Shown piece by piece: positions 39,356 to 50,229 of a DNA stretch of 64,000 nucleotides; position 1 is the first letter of the stretch; each line of letters opens with the position of its first letter. The DNA comes from Alphaproteobacteria bacterium. GTDB lineage: Bacteria; Pseudomonadota; Alphaproteobacteria; Ferrovibrionales; Ferrovibrionaceae. The stretch covers positions 1 to 64,000 of the forward strand of contig JAFKFH010000022.1 in assembly GCA_017307375.1 (NCBI GenBank), given 5' to 3'. The position numbers were made by a program, and so were the translations under genes. A model generated the notes under the pieces. It was not told the DNA's origin. It ran no database searches and saw only the letters and a list, made by a program, of their open reading frames with translations.

Positions 39356-39730
39356 ATGAGCAGGATCGCTTTCACCAAGGACCACGAGTGGATCAGCGTC
39401 GAGGGTGACGTCGGCACGGTCGGCATCACCGACTATGCCCAGTCGCAGCTCGGCGACATCGTGTTCGTCGACCTGCCGGAGGTCGGCAAGACCCTGGCGC
39501 TGGGCGACGAAGCCGCGGTCGTCGAATCCGTCAAGGCCGCCTCCGAGATCTACGCGCCGGTTTCCGGCGAGGTCATCGAGGTCAACGGGGAATTGTCGGG
39601 CAGCCCGGCGCTGGTCAACGAAAAGGCCGAGAGCGACGGCTGGTTCGTCAAGCTGCGGCTGAGCGATCCGGCCGAACTCGACTCGCTGATGGACGAGGCC
39701 GCCTACAAGGCATTCGTCGAGGGGCTCTGA
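39356..39730 (+). CDS. gcvH: Glycine cleavage system H protein
   Basis: 124 residues, the lipoylated carrier shuttling the aminomethyl group between P, T and L proteins. The lipoyl-lysine is K60 in [22 protein letters not shown] 39356 ([12 protein letters not shown]) is chosen over an earlier in-frame ATG inside gcvT, because the family begins here and AGAGAG precedes it. One base separates it from gcvPA. Confidence 0.97.
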   Translation: MSRIAFTKDHEWISVEGDVGTVGITDYAQSQLGDIVFVDLPEVGKTLALGDEAAVVESVKAASEIYAPVSGEVIEVNGELSGSPALVNEKAESDGWFVKLRLSDPAELDSLMDEAAYKAFVEGL

Positions 39731-39731
39731 C

Positions 39732-41078
39732 ATGCGTTACCTGCCGCTGACGGCGGACGACCGCGCCGCCATGCTGGGCGTGATCGGCGCGGCCTCGGTC
39801 GACGACTTGTTCGCCGACGTGCCGGTGCCGGCACGGCTGCCCGGGCCGCTCGACCTGCCTGCCCACCAGGGTGAATGGGAAGTCGAAAAGGCCTTCCGCG
39901 CCCTCGCCGCGAAGAGCCTTTCGCCGGGCGAGGTTCCGTCGTTCCTTGGTGCGGGCGCCTATCGCCACCACATCCCGGCAAGTGTCGATCACCTGATCCA
40001 GCGGTCGGAATTCCTGACCAGTTACACGCCGTACCAGCCCGAGATCGCGCAGGGCACGCTGCAGCATCTGTTCGAGTTCCAGACCCAGGTCGCCATGCTG
40101 ACCGGCATGGAAGTCGCCAATGCCTCGATGTACGACGGCGCGACCGCCTGCGCCGAGGCGGTGCTGATGGCCAAGCGCCAGACCCGGCGGCCGCGTGCCA
40201 TCCTGTCGGGCGGGCTGCATCCGCACTATCGCGATTGCACCCGGACCATGGCCGGCTTCGTCGACCATGGCGTCGAGACCCTGCCGCTCGATCTCGACGG
40301 CACGGAAGACCTGGTGGCGCAGCTGGGCAAGGACGTCGCCTGCGTCGTCGTCCAGTATCCCGACGTGCTGGGCCGGGTGCGCGACCTGACCGCGCTGGCC
40401 GAGGCGGTGCATGCGGCGGGCGCGCTGCTGATCGTGGCGGTCACCGAGATCGTCTCGCTCGGGGCCTTGCAGCCGCCCGGCGCGATGGGCGCCGACATCG
40501 TCGTGGCCGAGGGACAATCGCTTGGCGTGCCGCTGTCGTTCGGTGGGCCCTATGTCGGCCTGTTTGCGACGCGTGAGAAGTTCCTGCGCCAGATGCCGGG
40601 CCGCCTGTGCGGCGAGACCGTCGACGCCGACGGCCGCCGCGGCTACGTCCTGACGCTGTCGGCCCGCGAGCAGCATATCCGGCGCGAGAAGGCGACCTCC
40701 AATATCTGCACCAATGCCGGGTTGTGCGCGCTGGCCTTCTCGATCCATCTGAGCCTGCTGGGCGAGGCCGGTTATGTACGGCTGGCCCAGATCAACCACG
40801 GCAAGGCGGTGCAGGCGGCCGACAGGCTCGCCGCCATCCCCGGTGTTTCGCTGGTCAATCAGGGCTTCTTCAACGAGTTCACCCTGAAGCTGCCCAAGGA
40901 TGCCACCCTGGTCGTCGAGGCGCTGGCAAAGAAAAGAATCCTCGCCGGCGTGCCGGGCGCGCGGCTGTGGCCGGAAGACCCGCAGGCTGCAAACCTGCTG
41001 CTGGTTGCCGTCACCGAACTGAATGACGACGGCGATGTCGATGCGTTGGTCGCGGCGCTCGCCGCGGAGGTGAAGTGA
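39732..41078 (+). CDS. gcvPA: Glycine dehydrogenase (decarboxylating) subunit 1
   Basis: 448 residues, the N-terminal half of P protein in organisms with split GcvP. Landmarks are [54 protein letters not shown] and [20 protein letters not shown]. This subunit lacks the PLP lysine but completes the active site. Overlaps gcvPB by four bases. Confidence 0.96.
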   Translation: MRYLPLTADDRAAMLGVIGAASVDDLFADVPVPARLPGPLDLPAHQGEWEVEKAFRALAAKSLSPGEVPSFLGAGAYRHHIPASVDHLIQRSEFLTSYTPYQPEIAQGTLQHLFEFQTQVAMLTGMEVANASMYDGATACAEAVLMAKRQTRRPRAILSGGLHPHYRDCTRTMAGFVDHGVETLPLDLDGTEDLVAQLGKDVACVVVQYPDVLGRVRDLTALAEAVHAAGALLIVAVTEIVSLGALQPPGAMGADIVVAEGQSLGVPLSFGGPYVGLFATREKFLRQMPGRLCGETVDADGRRGYVLTLSAREQHIRREKATSNICTNAGLCALAFSIHLSLLGEAGYVRLAQINHGKAVQAADRLAAIPGVSLVNQGFFNEFTLKLPKDATLVVEALAKKRILAGVPGARLWPEDPQAANLLLVAVTELNDDGDVDALVAALAAEVK

Positions 41079-42658
41079 TGTTGAACCGCCAGGGACGTGC
41101 GACCCAGCCGGCGGCCGTGCCCGTGACCGGCCCAGGCGCGGATGCGACCTTCGCCGGTGATGCCGGCAGCATTCTCGGCCATCGCGGGCTCGACCACGAG
41201 GAACGGCTGATCTTCGAGATGGGCGAGGAGGGCCGCAGCGGCGTCGACCTGCCCGAGCCGCCGAAGGTCGAAAGCCGCCTGGGCGGCCTCGCCCGCCAGG
41301 GCCGGATCGGCCTTCCGGGCCTGGCCGAGCCGCAGGTGGTGCGGCATTTCGTGCGGCTTTCCCGCCGCAACTATGCCATCGACCTCGGGCTCTATCCGCT
41401 GGGCTCCTGCACGATGAAGCACAACCCGCGCCTCAACGAGAAGATGGCGCGGCTGCCCGGGCTGGGCGACGTGCATCCGCTGCAGCCGCAATCGACGGTG
41501 CAGGGGGCGCTGGAACTGATCGAGCGCCTGGCCGGCTGGATCATGACGCTGACCGGCATGCCGGCAGTGGCGATGTCGCCGGCGGCCGGCGCCCATGGCG
41601 AATTGTGCGGCCTGATGGCGATCCATGCCGCCCATGTCGCCAAGGGCGATGCCCGCAAGCGCGTGCTGGTCCCGGAATCGGCGCATGGCACCAACCCGGC
41701 GACCGCCGCGCTCTGCGGCTACACGGTCGATCCGATCCCGGCGACGGCGGACGGCCGCATCGACCTCGAGGCGTTCCGCGCCAAGCTCGGCCCCGACGTC
41801 GCGGCGGTGATGCTGACCAACCCGAATACCTGCGGCCTGTTCGAGCGCGACGTGATCGCGGTGGCCGAGGGCATTCATTCGGTGGGCGGCTATTTCTACT
41901 GCGACGGTGCCAACTTCAACGCCATCGTCGGCCGCGTGCGGCCGGGCGATCTCGGCATCGATGCGATGCACCTGAACCTGCACAAGACCTTCTCGACGCC
42001 GCATGGCGGCGGCGGGCCGGGGTCGGGACCGGTGGTGTTCTCGGACGCGCTGAAGGATTTTGCGCCGCTGCCCTTCGTGCGGCGCGAGGGTGATGCCTTC
42101 CGCCTGGTCGAGGACCCGCGCGAGGCGCCGAAGTCGTTCGGGCGGATGAAGGGTTTTCACGGCCAGATGGGCATGTTCATCCGGGCGCTGGCCTACATGA
42201 TGAGCCATGGTGGCGACGGCCTGCGCCAGGTGGCCGAGGACGCCGTGCTGGCGGCGAACTATGTCATGGCCTCGCTGAAGGACGTGATGACCCCGTCGTT
42301 CGACGGTCCGTGCATGCATGAGGCGTTGTTCGACGATCGTTTCCTCAAGGATACCGGCGTCACCACGCTCGATTTTGCCAAGGCGATGATCGACCAGGGC
42401 TTCCACCCGATGACCATGTATTTCCCGCTGGTCGTCCATGGCGCGCTGCTGATCGAGCCGACCGAGACCGAATCCAAGGATTCGATCGATGGTTTCGTGG
42501 CGGTGCTGCGTGGTCTGGCCGAGCAGGCGATCGCCTGCCGCGGCGGCCAGGGCGATCCCGCGGCGTTCACCGAGGCCCCGCGGCTGGCGCCGCGCCGGCG
42601 GCTCGACGAAACCAGGGCGGCCCGGACCCCGGTGCTGCGCTGGAAGCAACCGGCCTGA
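41075..42658 (+). CDS. gcvPB: Glycine dehydrogenase (decarboxylating) subunit 2
   Basis: 527 residues, the PLP-bearing half of P protein, which decarboxylates glycine. [33 protein letters not shown] and [12 protein letters not shown] are conserved, and the PLP lysine lies in [18 protein letters not shown]. No L protein gene (lpd) is nearby; it is usually shared with the 2-oxoacid dehydrogenases. Ends 12 bases before a strong terminator. Confidence 0.96.
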   Translation: MMLNRQGRATQPAAVPVTGPGADATFAGDAGSILGHRGLDHEERLIFEMGEEGRSGVDLPEPPKVESRLGGLARQGRIGLPGLAEPQVVRHFVRLSRRNYAIDLGLYPLGSCTMKHNPRLNEKMARLPGLGDVHPLQPQSTVQGALELIERLAGWIMTLTGMPAVAMSPAAGAHGELCGLMAIHAAHVAKGDARKRVLVPESAHGTNPATAALCGYTVDPIPATADGRIDLEAFRAKLGPDVAAVMLTNPNTCGLFERDVIAVAEGIHSVGGYFYCDGANFNAIVGRVRPGDLGIDAMHLNLHKTFSTPHGGGGPGSGPVVFSDALKDFAPLPFVRREGDAFRLVEDPREAPKSFGRMKGFHGQMGMFIRALAYMMSHGGDGLRQVAEDAVLAANYVMASLKDVMTPSFDGPCMHEALFDDRFLKDTGVTTLDFAKAMIDQGFHPMTMYFPLVVHGALLIEPTETESKDSIDGFVAVLRGLAEQAIACRGGQGDPAAFTEAPRLAPRRRLDETRAARTPVLRWKQPA

Positions 42659-42670
42659 TCGCGAACGATC

Positions 42671-42704
42671 CCCCGGGCGCGGATACCGCGCCCGGGGTCC
42701 TTTT
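42671..42704 (+). terminator. Intrinsic terminator of the gcv operon
   Basis: CCCCGGGCGCGG (42671-42682), loop ATA, CCGCGCCCGGGG (42686-42697), then TCCTTTT. A perfect 12-pair stem with T tract. Confidence 0.9.
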
Positions 42705-42768
42705 GCCTAAATCGAAAGCATAAATCTTCGCCGTTCGGATTAGGGCAGCGTGCATGCCCATTTCCGGC

Positions 42769-42786
42769 TTGTCCTGGCGTGGACAA
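42769..42786 (+). promoter_or_regulatory. Inverted repeats upstream of the TRAP binding protein
   Basis: TTGTCC, six bases, GGACAA is a perfect inverted repeat 72 bases before the start codon. A second interrupted repeat follows, CTATTG (42803-42808) with CAATAG (42822-42827). They could be operators or a leader hairpin for the transporter gene; no regulator gene is adjacent. Confidence 0.4.
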
Positions 42787-42827
42787 TAGTCATAGTGAGC
42801 GCCTATTGCGTGCTGGCATACCAATAG

Positions 42828-43958
<1,131 letters not shown>

Positions 43959-43982
43959 TCGCCCGGAAAAGGGCGGTCCGAT

Positions 43983-44020
43983 GCGGGGCGGGGGTGGCGA
44001 ACCCCCGCCCCGCTTGTTTT
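43983..44020 (+). terminator. Intrinsic terminator after the TRAP binding protein
   Basis: GCGGGGCGGGGGT (43983-43995), loop GGCGA, ACCCCCGCCCCGC (44001-44013), then TTGTTTT. A 13-pair stem with T tract separating the binding protein from the MFS gene. Confidence 0.9.
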
Positions 44021-44038
44021 CGGGGGAGTGAACCGCCG

Positions 44039-45226
44039 GTGACGCCGCAACCGATCCACGCCCCACGGCTGTCGACGCTGATCCTGCTGTCGGCGGTCGG
44101 CGTGCTGCCGATCAATATCTTCCTGCCGTCGCTGACCAACATCGCGACCGAATTCGATGTCGACTACAGCGTCGCCGGATTGACACTTGCCGCGTATGCG
44201 GCGGTGTCCGCGTGTCTGCAGGTCGTCATGGGACCCCTGTCCGACCGGTTCGGACGACGCCCGGTCATCCTGTGGGGTGTCGGCATCTTCGTGGCCGCCA
44301 CGTTCGGCTGCATCGTCGCACCGGATATCCCGACCTTCCTGGCCTGCCGGATGTTGCAGGCGGTGATCGCCCCGACCTACGCGGTGTCGCTGGCGGTGAT
44401 CCGGGATACGACCAGCAAGGAGGAGACGGCCTCCCGCATCGGCTATCTCGCCATGGCCTGGGCCTTCGCCCCGATGCTCGGCCCCAGTTTCGGCGGGCTG
44501 CTGGATCAGGCCTTCGGCTGGCGAGCCAATTTCTGGTTCCTGGCATTGGCCGGCGGGGCGGTGTTCGCGCTGTGCTGGATCGACCTGCGCGAAACCAACC
44601 GTGCACCCTCGGCCACGATCGCCGAACAGTTCCGCGCCTATCCCGAACTGCTCGCCTCGGCCCGGTTCTGGGCTTATGCCGCCTGCATGGCGTTCTCGAT
44701 CGGCGCGTTCTTTGCGTTCCTGGCCGGTGCGCCGCTGGCCGCCCGTGCGCTGTTCGACATGTCGCCCGCGCGGCTCGGCCTGCTGATGGGCACGATCACG
44801 GTCGGCTTCATGGTCGGCAGCTTTCTGTCCGGGCGGTTCGCCAGCCATTTTCCGCTGACGACCACGCTGATCGCCGGGCGCGCGCTGGCGGTCGCCGGGC
44901 TGCTGGTCGGCCTGGCCCTGTGGGCGGCCGGCATCGACCATGTGGTGGCCCTGTTCGGCCCCTGCCTGTTCGTCGGCCTGTCGAACGGCCTGACCATGCC
45001 CGGCGCGAATGCCGGCGCGATTTCCGTGCGCCCGAAACTGACGGGCAGCGCGGCCGGGCTGGCCAGCGCGATATCGATCGCCGGCGGGGCGCTGATGTCC
45101 TGGGTCGCCGGCGCCGTGCTGACGCCCGACAATGCCCGGCATGCCTTCCTGCTGGTCATGCTGGCTGCCGCGGTACTGGCACTCGCCGCGGCGATCGCCG
45201 CGCGCCTGCTCGAGCGCGGCTCATGA
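44039..45226 (+). CDS. Bcr/CflA-type MFS multidrug exporter
   Basis: About 395 residues from GTG 44039, which has GGGGGAGTG upstream. Twelve membrane helices. The MFS loop motif is GPLSDRFGRRPVIL after helix 2, and the drug:H+ antiporter motif C region LAMAWAFAPMLGPSFGGLL follows, with LSTLILLSAVGVLPINIFLPS at the start in pieces. Drug-exporter family; the natural substrate is unknown. The stop overlaps the convergent DMT gene by six bases. Confidence 0.85.
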   Translation: MTPQPIHAPRLSTLILLSAVGVLPINIFLPSLTNIATEFDVDYSVAGLTLAAYAAVSACLQVVMGPLSDRFGRRPVILWGVGIFVAATFGCIVAPDIPTFLACRMLQAVIAPTYAVSLAVIRDTTSKEETASRIGYLAMAWAFAPMLGPSFGGLLDQAFGWRANFWFLALAGGAVFALCWIDLRETNRAPSATIAEQFRAYPELLASARFWAYAACMAFSIGAFFAFLAGAPLAARALFDMSPARLGLLMGTITVGFMVGSFLSGRFASHFPLTTTLIAGRALAVAGLLVGLALWAAGIDHVVALFGPCLFVGLSNGLTMPGANAGAISVRPKLTGSAAGLASAISIAGGALMSWVAGAVLTPDNARHAFLLVMLAAAVLALAAAIAARLLERGS

Positions 45227-46108
45227 CGGCCGGCGCCGCAGTACCGCCCATGGCGCCCAGCCCAGCGTCGATCCGGCAGCCGCCAGCAGGATCAGCCCCG
45301 TACCCGCGAGTTGCAGCGGGTCGAGCCGCGTACCGAACGCCACGAAATCGACCAGGATCGCGACCACCGGATAGATGAACGACAGCGCGCCGGTCAGGCT
45401 GGTCGGCAGCTTCTGGATCGCACCGTAGAGCAGGATGTACATCAGGCCGGTATGGACGACGCCGATGGTGGACAGCAGCACCCAGCCGTGCGCGTCCGTC
45501 GGCAGGCTGGCGAAATCGGCCAGCGGCGCCAGCATCAGCACACAGACGCCCAGCTGGATCAAAGCGATCAGGTGGGGCGACAGGCCCTGCAGCCGCTTGG
45601 TCACGATCGCGGCGACCGCGTAGCAGAAGGCGGCAGCCAGTGCCAGCGCGATGCCGGTGAGATAGTCGCTGCCGGCCTGCGGCTTGCCCTGCACGACGGC
45701 GAGCATGCCGAGAAAGGCGAGGCCGAGCCAGCCCAGCGCCGACAGCGTCGGCCGTTCCTTCAGCAGGATCGCCCCCATCGCCACCAGCATGAACGGCTGG
45801 ACGTTGTAGACGGCCGTGGCGATCGAGATCGAGGCGCGCGGATAGGCAGCGAACAGGAGGATCCAGTTGACGACGATGGCGATGCCGCCCAGCGCGGCGA
45901 GGCCGAACTGGCGGCGGTTTACGATGCCCCGGCGAAACAGCCCCATCGCGCCGCAGATCGCGGCCAGGGTCAGCGCGCCGATCGCACAGCGCCAGAACAC
46001 GACGTTGAAGACCGGCTGATGCGTCAGCACCACAAACAGCCCGATGGTACCCGAGATCAGCATGGCGCCGCTCATCTCGATTGCACCGCGCGACCGTGTC
46101 TCCATCAT
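45221..46108 (-). CDS. EamA/DMT-superfamily transporter
   Basis: 295 residues from ATG 46108 (MMETRSRGA), chosen because GGAGG lies eight bases upstream; in-frame GTG 46165 and ATG 46123 are alternatives. Ten helices in two EamA repeats (AVYNVQPFMLVAMGAILLKE closes the first repeat, LTGALSFIYPVVAILVDF sits in the second). Probably an amino-acid or metabolite exporter. Divergent from an Lrp/AsnC regulator, a frequent pairing in which the regulator controls the exporter. Confidence 0.82.
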   Translation of the reverse strand: MMETRSRGAIEMSGAMLISGTIGLFVVLTHQPVFNVVFWRCAIGALTLAAICGAMGLFRRGIVNRRQFGLAALGGIAIVVNWILLFAAYPRASISIATAVYNVQPFMLVAMGAILLKERPTLSALGWLGLAFLGMLAVVQGKPQAGSDYLTGIALALAAAFCYAVAAIVTKRLQGLSPHLIALIQLGVCVLMLAPLADFASLPTDAHGWVLLSTIGVVHTGLMYILLYGAIQKLPTSLTGALSFIYPVVAILVDFVAFGTRLDPLQLAGTGLILLAAAGSTLGWAPWAVLRRRPS

Positions 46109-46222
46109 GGCAGAGGCCTCCATCTCCGTTGGGGCGGATGATAGGAGGTGCATGATCGCCGGCACATGGCTAGCGTAAGGCTGCTTTGTCCAATTGCGGC
46201 GAAAAATTAGGAAGATCGAGGA

Positions 46223-46678
46223 ATGAGCCTAATCGTTAAGAGCGGCCTCGACGAAGTCGACAGGCGCCTCGTCGAAGCGCTGAGCGCCGATGCCCGGCTG
46301 TCGCTGAAGGAACTGGCCGGAATCGTCGGGCTGTCGTCGCCCAGCACGTCCGAACGGCTGAAGCGGCTGGAGGACCGGGGCGTCATCAAGGCGTTTACGG
46401 TCGAACTGTCGCCCGCAGCGCTCGGCTATACGCTGCAGGCCATCGTCCGCGTCCGGCCGCTGCCGGGCAAGCTGCACGTCGTCGAGCGGCTGATCGCCGC
46501 GATGCCCGAGGTGGTCGAATGCGACAAGGTCACGGGCGAGGACTGCTATATCGCGCGGCTGCATGTGCGCTCGATCGGCGAGCTCGATACGCTGCTCGAC
46601 CGGATCGCCGACAAGGCGGAGACGAACACCTCGATCGTGAAGTCGCAGCCGGTGGGTCGGCGCAATCCGCCGCTCTGA
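46223..46678 (+). CDS. Lrp/AsnC-family transcriptional regulator
   Basis: 151 residues. An N-terminal helix-turn-helix (VDRRLVEALSADARLSLKEL, then AGIVGLSSPSTSERLKRLED) and a C-terminal RAM domain (VRVRPLPGKLHVVERLIAAMPEV in pieces, DCYIARLHVRSIGELDTLLD). It senses an amino acid or related ligand as an octamer in known members. Divergent from the DMT transporter across 114 bases, so that transporter is the likely target. Confidence 0.88.
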   Translation: MSLIVKSGLDEVDRRLVEALSADARLSLKELAGIVGLSSPSTSERLKRLEDRGVIKAFTVELSPAALGYTLQAIVRVRPLPGKLHVVERLIAAMPEVVECDKVTGEDCYIARLHVRSIGELDTLLDRIADKAETNTSIVKSQPVGRRNPPL

Positions 46679-46696
46679 CGTTCCGTTTCCGGCGTT

Positions 46697-48340
46697 TCAG
46701 TGCGGCATGGCCCGTTCGACGATCCGGCCCAGATCGGCATGCGGGTCGAGCGTGCCGTAGGCGAAGCTCGCCTCGGGGCCGAGCCGCGCTTCGGCGAACA
46801 GATCGCCGATCCGGTCGGGCGCGGCCTTGATCAGCTGCGCTGCCTGCAGCACCGTCGCGGTGCGCTCGACCACCGCACGGCTGCGCCCTTCCAGCGAATT
46901 ATGGTCGTCGAAGGCGGCTTTGAGCCAGGCGATCTGATCGTCGAGCGCCCGATTTTCACCCTTGACCCCCTGCAGTTCCGCAAACAGCGCCTCGCGTGTC
47001 TCCGGCTCGCGGCGCAGCGCGCGCAGGACGTCGAGGCACTGGACGTTGCCCGATCCCTCCCAGATCGAATTCAACGGCGCCTGGCGATAGAGCCGCGGCA
47101 GAATATTTTCCTCGACATAGCCGATGCCGCCCAGGCATTCCTGCGCTTCGTTGACGAAGCCGGGCGCGCGCTTGCAGACCCAGTACTTGCCGATCGCCGT
47201 GGCGATGCGGGCGAAGGCGGCCTCGCCGGGATCGCGCTGCGCGGCATCGACCGCGCGGGCGACGCGCATCGCCAGCGCGACCGACGCCTCGCTTTCCAAC
47301 GCCAGGTCGGCCAGCACGTTCTGCATCAGCGGCTGGTCGGACAGAAGCCGGCCGAAAGCCGACCGCTGGCGGGTGTGATGGATCGCCTGGACGAGGGCCT
47401 GGCGCATGATCGCGGCCGAGCCCAGCATGCAGTCGAGCCGGGTCAGCGCCACCATCTCGATGATGACCGGCACGCCGCGCCCTTCCTCGCCGATGAGCCA
47501 GGCGGTGGCACCCTGGAATTCGACCTCGGAGGAGGCATTGCTCCAGTCGCCCAGCTTGTCCTTGAGGCGCTGGATCCGGACCGCGTTCAGCGTGCCGTCC
47601 GGCAGGACGCGCGGCATCAGAAAGCAGCTCAGCCCGCCTTCGGCCTGGGCCAGCACCAGATGGGCGTCGCACATCGGGGCGGAAAAGAAGAACTTGTGGC
47701 CGACCAGTTCGTAGGTTCCGTCCGGCTGCGCCAGTGCGCGCGTCGTATTGCGACGCACGTCCGAGCCGCCCTGCTTTTCCGTCATGCCCATGCCGAAGGT
47801 GCAGCCGGCCTTGGCCGCGACCGGTGCGACCTGCGGGTCGTAGTCGGCCTTCAGCAGATGGGGCAGCCATGTCTTGGCCAGCGCCGGGGCGTTGCGCAGT
47901 GCCGGCACCACGGCATGCGTCATGGTCAGCGGGCAGTTGGTGCCGGAATCGGGCTGGCCGTTAAGGTAGATCAGCCCGGCACGCACGACATGGGCGCCGA
48001 CGTCGTCCTGGTGGCGCCACGAGAAATTGTGCACTTCCGCCTGCATCGCATGGCGCATCAGCTGATGGTAGGCCGGGTGGAACTCGACCTCGTCGATCCG
48101 GCGGCCATAGCGGTCGAAGCTGCGCAGGACGGGCTTGTTGCGGTTGGCCTGATCGCCCAGTTCCATCATCACACTGCCGGTGGTGGCGCCATGCGCCGCC
48201 AGTGCCGCAGCCCCCCAGCCGCCGCCGTTCCGTTCGACCGCGTTCTGCAGGGCCGGATCGGTCGTCCAGGCATTGTAGGCCGGCAAGGCCAGCGGCTGGT
48301 TCTCGACGACATGGGTGACGAACTGCGCCTTGACCGACAT
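46697..48340 (-). CDS. aidB: AidB-like acyl-CoA dehydrogenase
   Basis: 547 residues. AidB-type features distinguish it from ordinary acyl-CoA dehydrogenases: the N-terminal QPLALPAYNAWTTDPALQ, the FAD/substrate segment CTFGMGMTEKQGGSDVRRNT, FFFSAPMCDAHLVLAQAEGG and the C-terminal LYRQAPLNSIWEGSGNVQCL. AidB flavoproteins are part of the adaptive response to alkylation damage in E. coli; related enzymes act on branched acyl-CoA. Divergent from a PaaX-like regulator with 104 bases between. Confidence 0.85.
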   Translation of the reverse strand: MSVKAQFVTHVVENQPLALPAYNAWTTDPALQNAVERNGGGWGAAALAAHGATTGSVMMELGDQANRNKPVLRSFDRYGRRIDEVEFHPAYHQLMRHAMQAEVHNFSWRHQDDVGAHVVRAGLIYLNGQPDSGTNCPLTMTHAVVPALRNAPALAKTWLPHLLKADYDPQVAPVAAKAGCTFGMGMTEKQGGSDVRRNTTRALAQPDGTYELVGHKFFFSAPMCDAHLVLAQAEGGLSCFLMPRVLPDGTLNAVRIQRLKDKLGDWSNASSEVEFQGATAWLIGEEGRGVPVIIEMVALTRLDCMLGSAAIMRQALVQAIHHTRQRSAFGRLLSDQPLMQNVLADLALESEASVALAMRVARAVDAAQRDPGEAAFARIATAIGKYWVCKRAPGFVNEAQECLGGIGYVEENILPRLYRQAPLNSIWEGSGNVQCLDVLRALRREPETREALFAELQGVKGENRALDDQIAWLKAAFDDHNSLEGRSRAVVERTATVLQAAQLIKAAPDRIGDLFAEARLGPEASFAYGTLDPHADLGRIVERAMPH

Positions 48341-48382
48341 CGGCTTTCCCTCCCGATCGACGGAACGTTACAACATCGTGCT

Positions 48383-48397
48383 CAAATCCGTCATTTG
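48383..48397. promoter_or_regulatory. Candidate operator between aidB and the PaaX-like gene
   Basis: CAAAT, five bases, ATTTG is a perfect inverted repeat in a short AT-richer intergenic segment, about 43 bases from the aidB start and 48 from the regulator start. The position suits autoregulation and control of aidB by the divergent regulator. Confidence 0.35.
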
Positions 48398-48444
48398 ATG
48401 TAATATCTTAGGCCTGACTCGCCGGTAAGTCAATCGAGGCCCCG

Positions 48445-49260
48445 ATGATCCCCACGCTGGACGGACTGCCATCGCCTACGGCCCGCCAGCTGCTGTTGCG
48501 GCTGTTGATCGCAGTGGAAGGGGGCGAGCTGGAGGCGGCTGAGGCGATCCGGGCCTGCGCGCTGTTCGACATTTCGACCAACAATGCCCGGGTGGCGCTC
48601 AATCGGCTGATGGCCGCCGGTGTCATCGAGAATACCGGCCGTGGCGCCTATCGCCTGCGGCCGGCCGGTCGTACCCTGCGCCGCGACGTCGGCGCCTGGC
48701 GCGAGGCAGAGGGGCGGGTTCGGCCTTGGGACGGGGGCTGGGTCGCGGTGACGACCGGTGGAACAAGGCGCAGCGATCGCCCGGCGGTGCGCGCGCAGAA
48801 GCGCGCGCTGGCGATGGTCGGGCTGCGCCAGCTCGACGATGGGCTGTTCGTCCGCCCCGATAACTTCGAGGGCGGCATTCCCCTCACGCGCCAGCGTCTG
48901 CAGGCGCTCGGCCTCGATCCGGCGATACCGGTCTTCGCCGCCGCCGCCTTCGACCAGACGCTCGAAGCCAGGGCCCGCAGCCTGTGGGATGGCCGCGCGC
49001 TGGAGCACAGCTACGACGAGGGCTGCGCCCGGCTGGCGGCATCACTGGCGCGCTGCGCGGCCATGGCGCTTCCTGACGCTGCCCGTGAATCCTATCTGCT
49101 GGGCGACCAGGGGATCAGGACGATCGTCTTCGATCCGATGCTGCCGGAACCGCTGGTTTCGGTCGCGGCCCGTCAAGCCTTCGTCGAGGCGGTGCGGCGC
49201 TATGACGAAACCGGCCGCCGGATCTGGCGCGACTATCTTGCCGGCGTGTCCTCGTCATAG
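48445..49260 (+). CDS. PaaX-family transcriptional regulator
   Basis: 271 residues. The N-terminal winged helix (ARQLLLRLLIAVEGGELEA, STNNARVALNRLMAAGVIEN) is followed by the PaaX central region (GWVAVTTGG, KRALAMVGLRQLDDGLFVRPDN) and a C-terminal domain ending IWRDYLAG. PaaX represses phenylacetate catabolism through phenylacetyl-CoA; no paa genes are here, so this paralogue probably controls the divergent aidB-like gene, perhaps sensing an acyl-CoA. The 3' end overlaps the convergent ccoS by 28 bases. Confidence 0.82.
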   Translation: MIPTLDGLPSPTARQLLLRLLIAVEGGELEAAEAIRACALFDISTNNARVALNRLMAAGVIENTGRGAYRLRPAGRTLRRDVGAWREAEGRVRPWDGGWVAVTTGGTRRSDRPAVRAQKRALAMVGLRQLDDGLFVRPDNFEGGIPLTRQRLQALGLDPAIPVFAAAAFDQTLEARARSLWDGRALEHSYDEGCARLAASLARCAAMALPDAARESYLLGDQGIRTIVFDPMLPEPLVSVAARQAFVEAVRRYDETGRRIWRDYLAGVSSS

Positions 49261-49385
49261 AGGATGCGCTCGGCCGCACCGTCGAGATCATCGTACTGGC
49301 CGGTGCGCAGGCACCAGAGGAAGGCGCCCAGCCCGGCAAGACCCAGAAGCAGCGAGATCGGAATCAGGTAGAAATAGTCGCTCAT
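49233..49385 (-). CDS. ccoS: cbb3 oxidase maturation protein CcoS
   Basis: 50 residues from ATG 49385: one membrane helix (YLIPISLLLGLAGLGAFLWCL) followed by the CcoS signature SGQYDDL-like TGQYDDLDGAAERILYDED. CcoS is needed for cofactor insertion into CcoN. It is last in the cbb3 operon, 49 bases after the DUF2189 gene. A weak ribosome site suggests low expression or coupling. It overlaps the convergent PaaX-like gene. Confidence 0.88.
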   Translation of the reverse strand: MSDYFYLIPISLLLGLAGLGAFLWCLRTGQYDDLDGAAERILYDEDTPAR

Positions 49386-49434
49386 CGCGGGCACGGCGCG
49401 CTGGCGGCAGCCATGACCGAAGGTGTTCGATCGG

Positions 49435-50226
49435 TCATGAAGGCGGCTGGATCGCGCGCCAGGCAGCCCAGGTGCCATGGCCGAGCACCGGGAAGACGAC
49501 GATCAGCCCGAGCAGGGCGGTGGCCAGGCTGAACACGAACAGGGCGAGGACGATGGCGCCCCAGGCCAGCATGACGCCGATATTGTTCCATACCAGCGCG
49601 ACGCTCGACCCCATCGCAGTCAGTGCGTCGACCCGCCGTTCCAGCAGCATCGGGATCGAGAAGGCCGAGATCGCAAAACCGAAGCTGGCGAACAGGGCGC
49701 CGACCGCGCTGCCGACGCCGATCATGGCCCAGCCGGTCGGGGTCGCCGCCAGCATCTCGGCAATCTGGCCAAGCCCGGGGAAGGGACGCAGGCCGAAGAA
49801 CAGCGCATAGACGATGACGGCGGCGCGCCACCACAGCAGCATGACGAGGCAGAGCAGGACGCCGGTGAACAGGACCTGGCCGCCCGAGGCCAGATGCACG
49901 AACAGCATCGCCCGCAACGTCACCGGCTCGCCCGCCGCCAGCCGGCGGCTCTTCTCATAGAGGCCGAGGGCCAGTATGGGCCCGACCACCATGAAGCCGG
50001 CGAAGGCGGGAAACAGGATGTAGTCCCAGCCGAAGGCAAACAGCCCGGCGACGATGACGGCGGAGACCACGAAGACCAGCAGGCCGTAGGCCAGGCTCAA
50101 TGCCGGCCGGGTCGCGAAGTCGCGCCAGCCCTGGCCGAGCCAGGCGAAGGCCATGCCGGCCGGCACATGGCGGCTCCAGTCCCGGGCCGGCCGGGTGCGA
50201 GCGACGATGGCGGGAATGGTTTCCAT
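49435..50226 (-). CDS. DUF2189 membrane protein of the cbb3 operon
   Basis: 263 residues, about six membrane helices. The DUF2189 pattern is clear: AFAWLGQGWRDFATRPALSLAYGLL at the N terminus in pieces, FMVVGPILALGLYEKSRRL, and the C-terminal FGFAISAFSIPMLLERRVDA and SVALVWNNIGVMLAWG. Such proteins are often found beside cbb3 oxidase genes in alphaproteobacteria, but no function is established. Three bases downstream of the small protein gene, so cotranscribed with ccoNOQP. Confidence 0.85.
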   Translation of the reverse strand: METIPAIVARTRPARDWSRHVPAGMAFAWLGQGWRDFATRPALSLAYGLLVFVVSAVIVAGLFAFGWDYILFPAFAGFMVVGPILALGLYEKSRRLAAGEPVTLRAMLFVHLASGGQVLFTGVLLCLVMLLWWRAAVIVYALFFGLRPFPGLGQIAEMLAATPTGWAMIGVGSAVGALFASFGFAISAFSIPMLLERRVDALTAMGSSVALVWNNIGVMLAWGAIVLALFVFSLATALLGLIVVFPVLGHGTWAAWRAIQPPS

Positions 50227-50229
50227 GGC

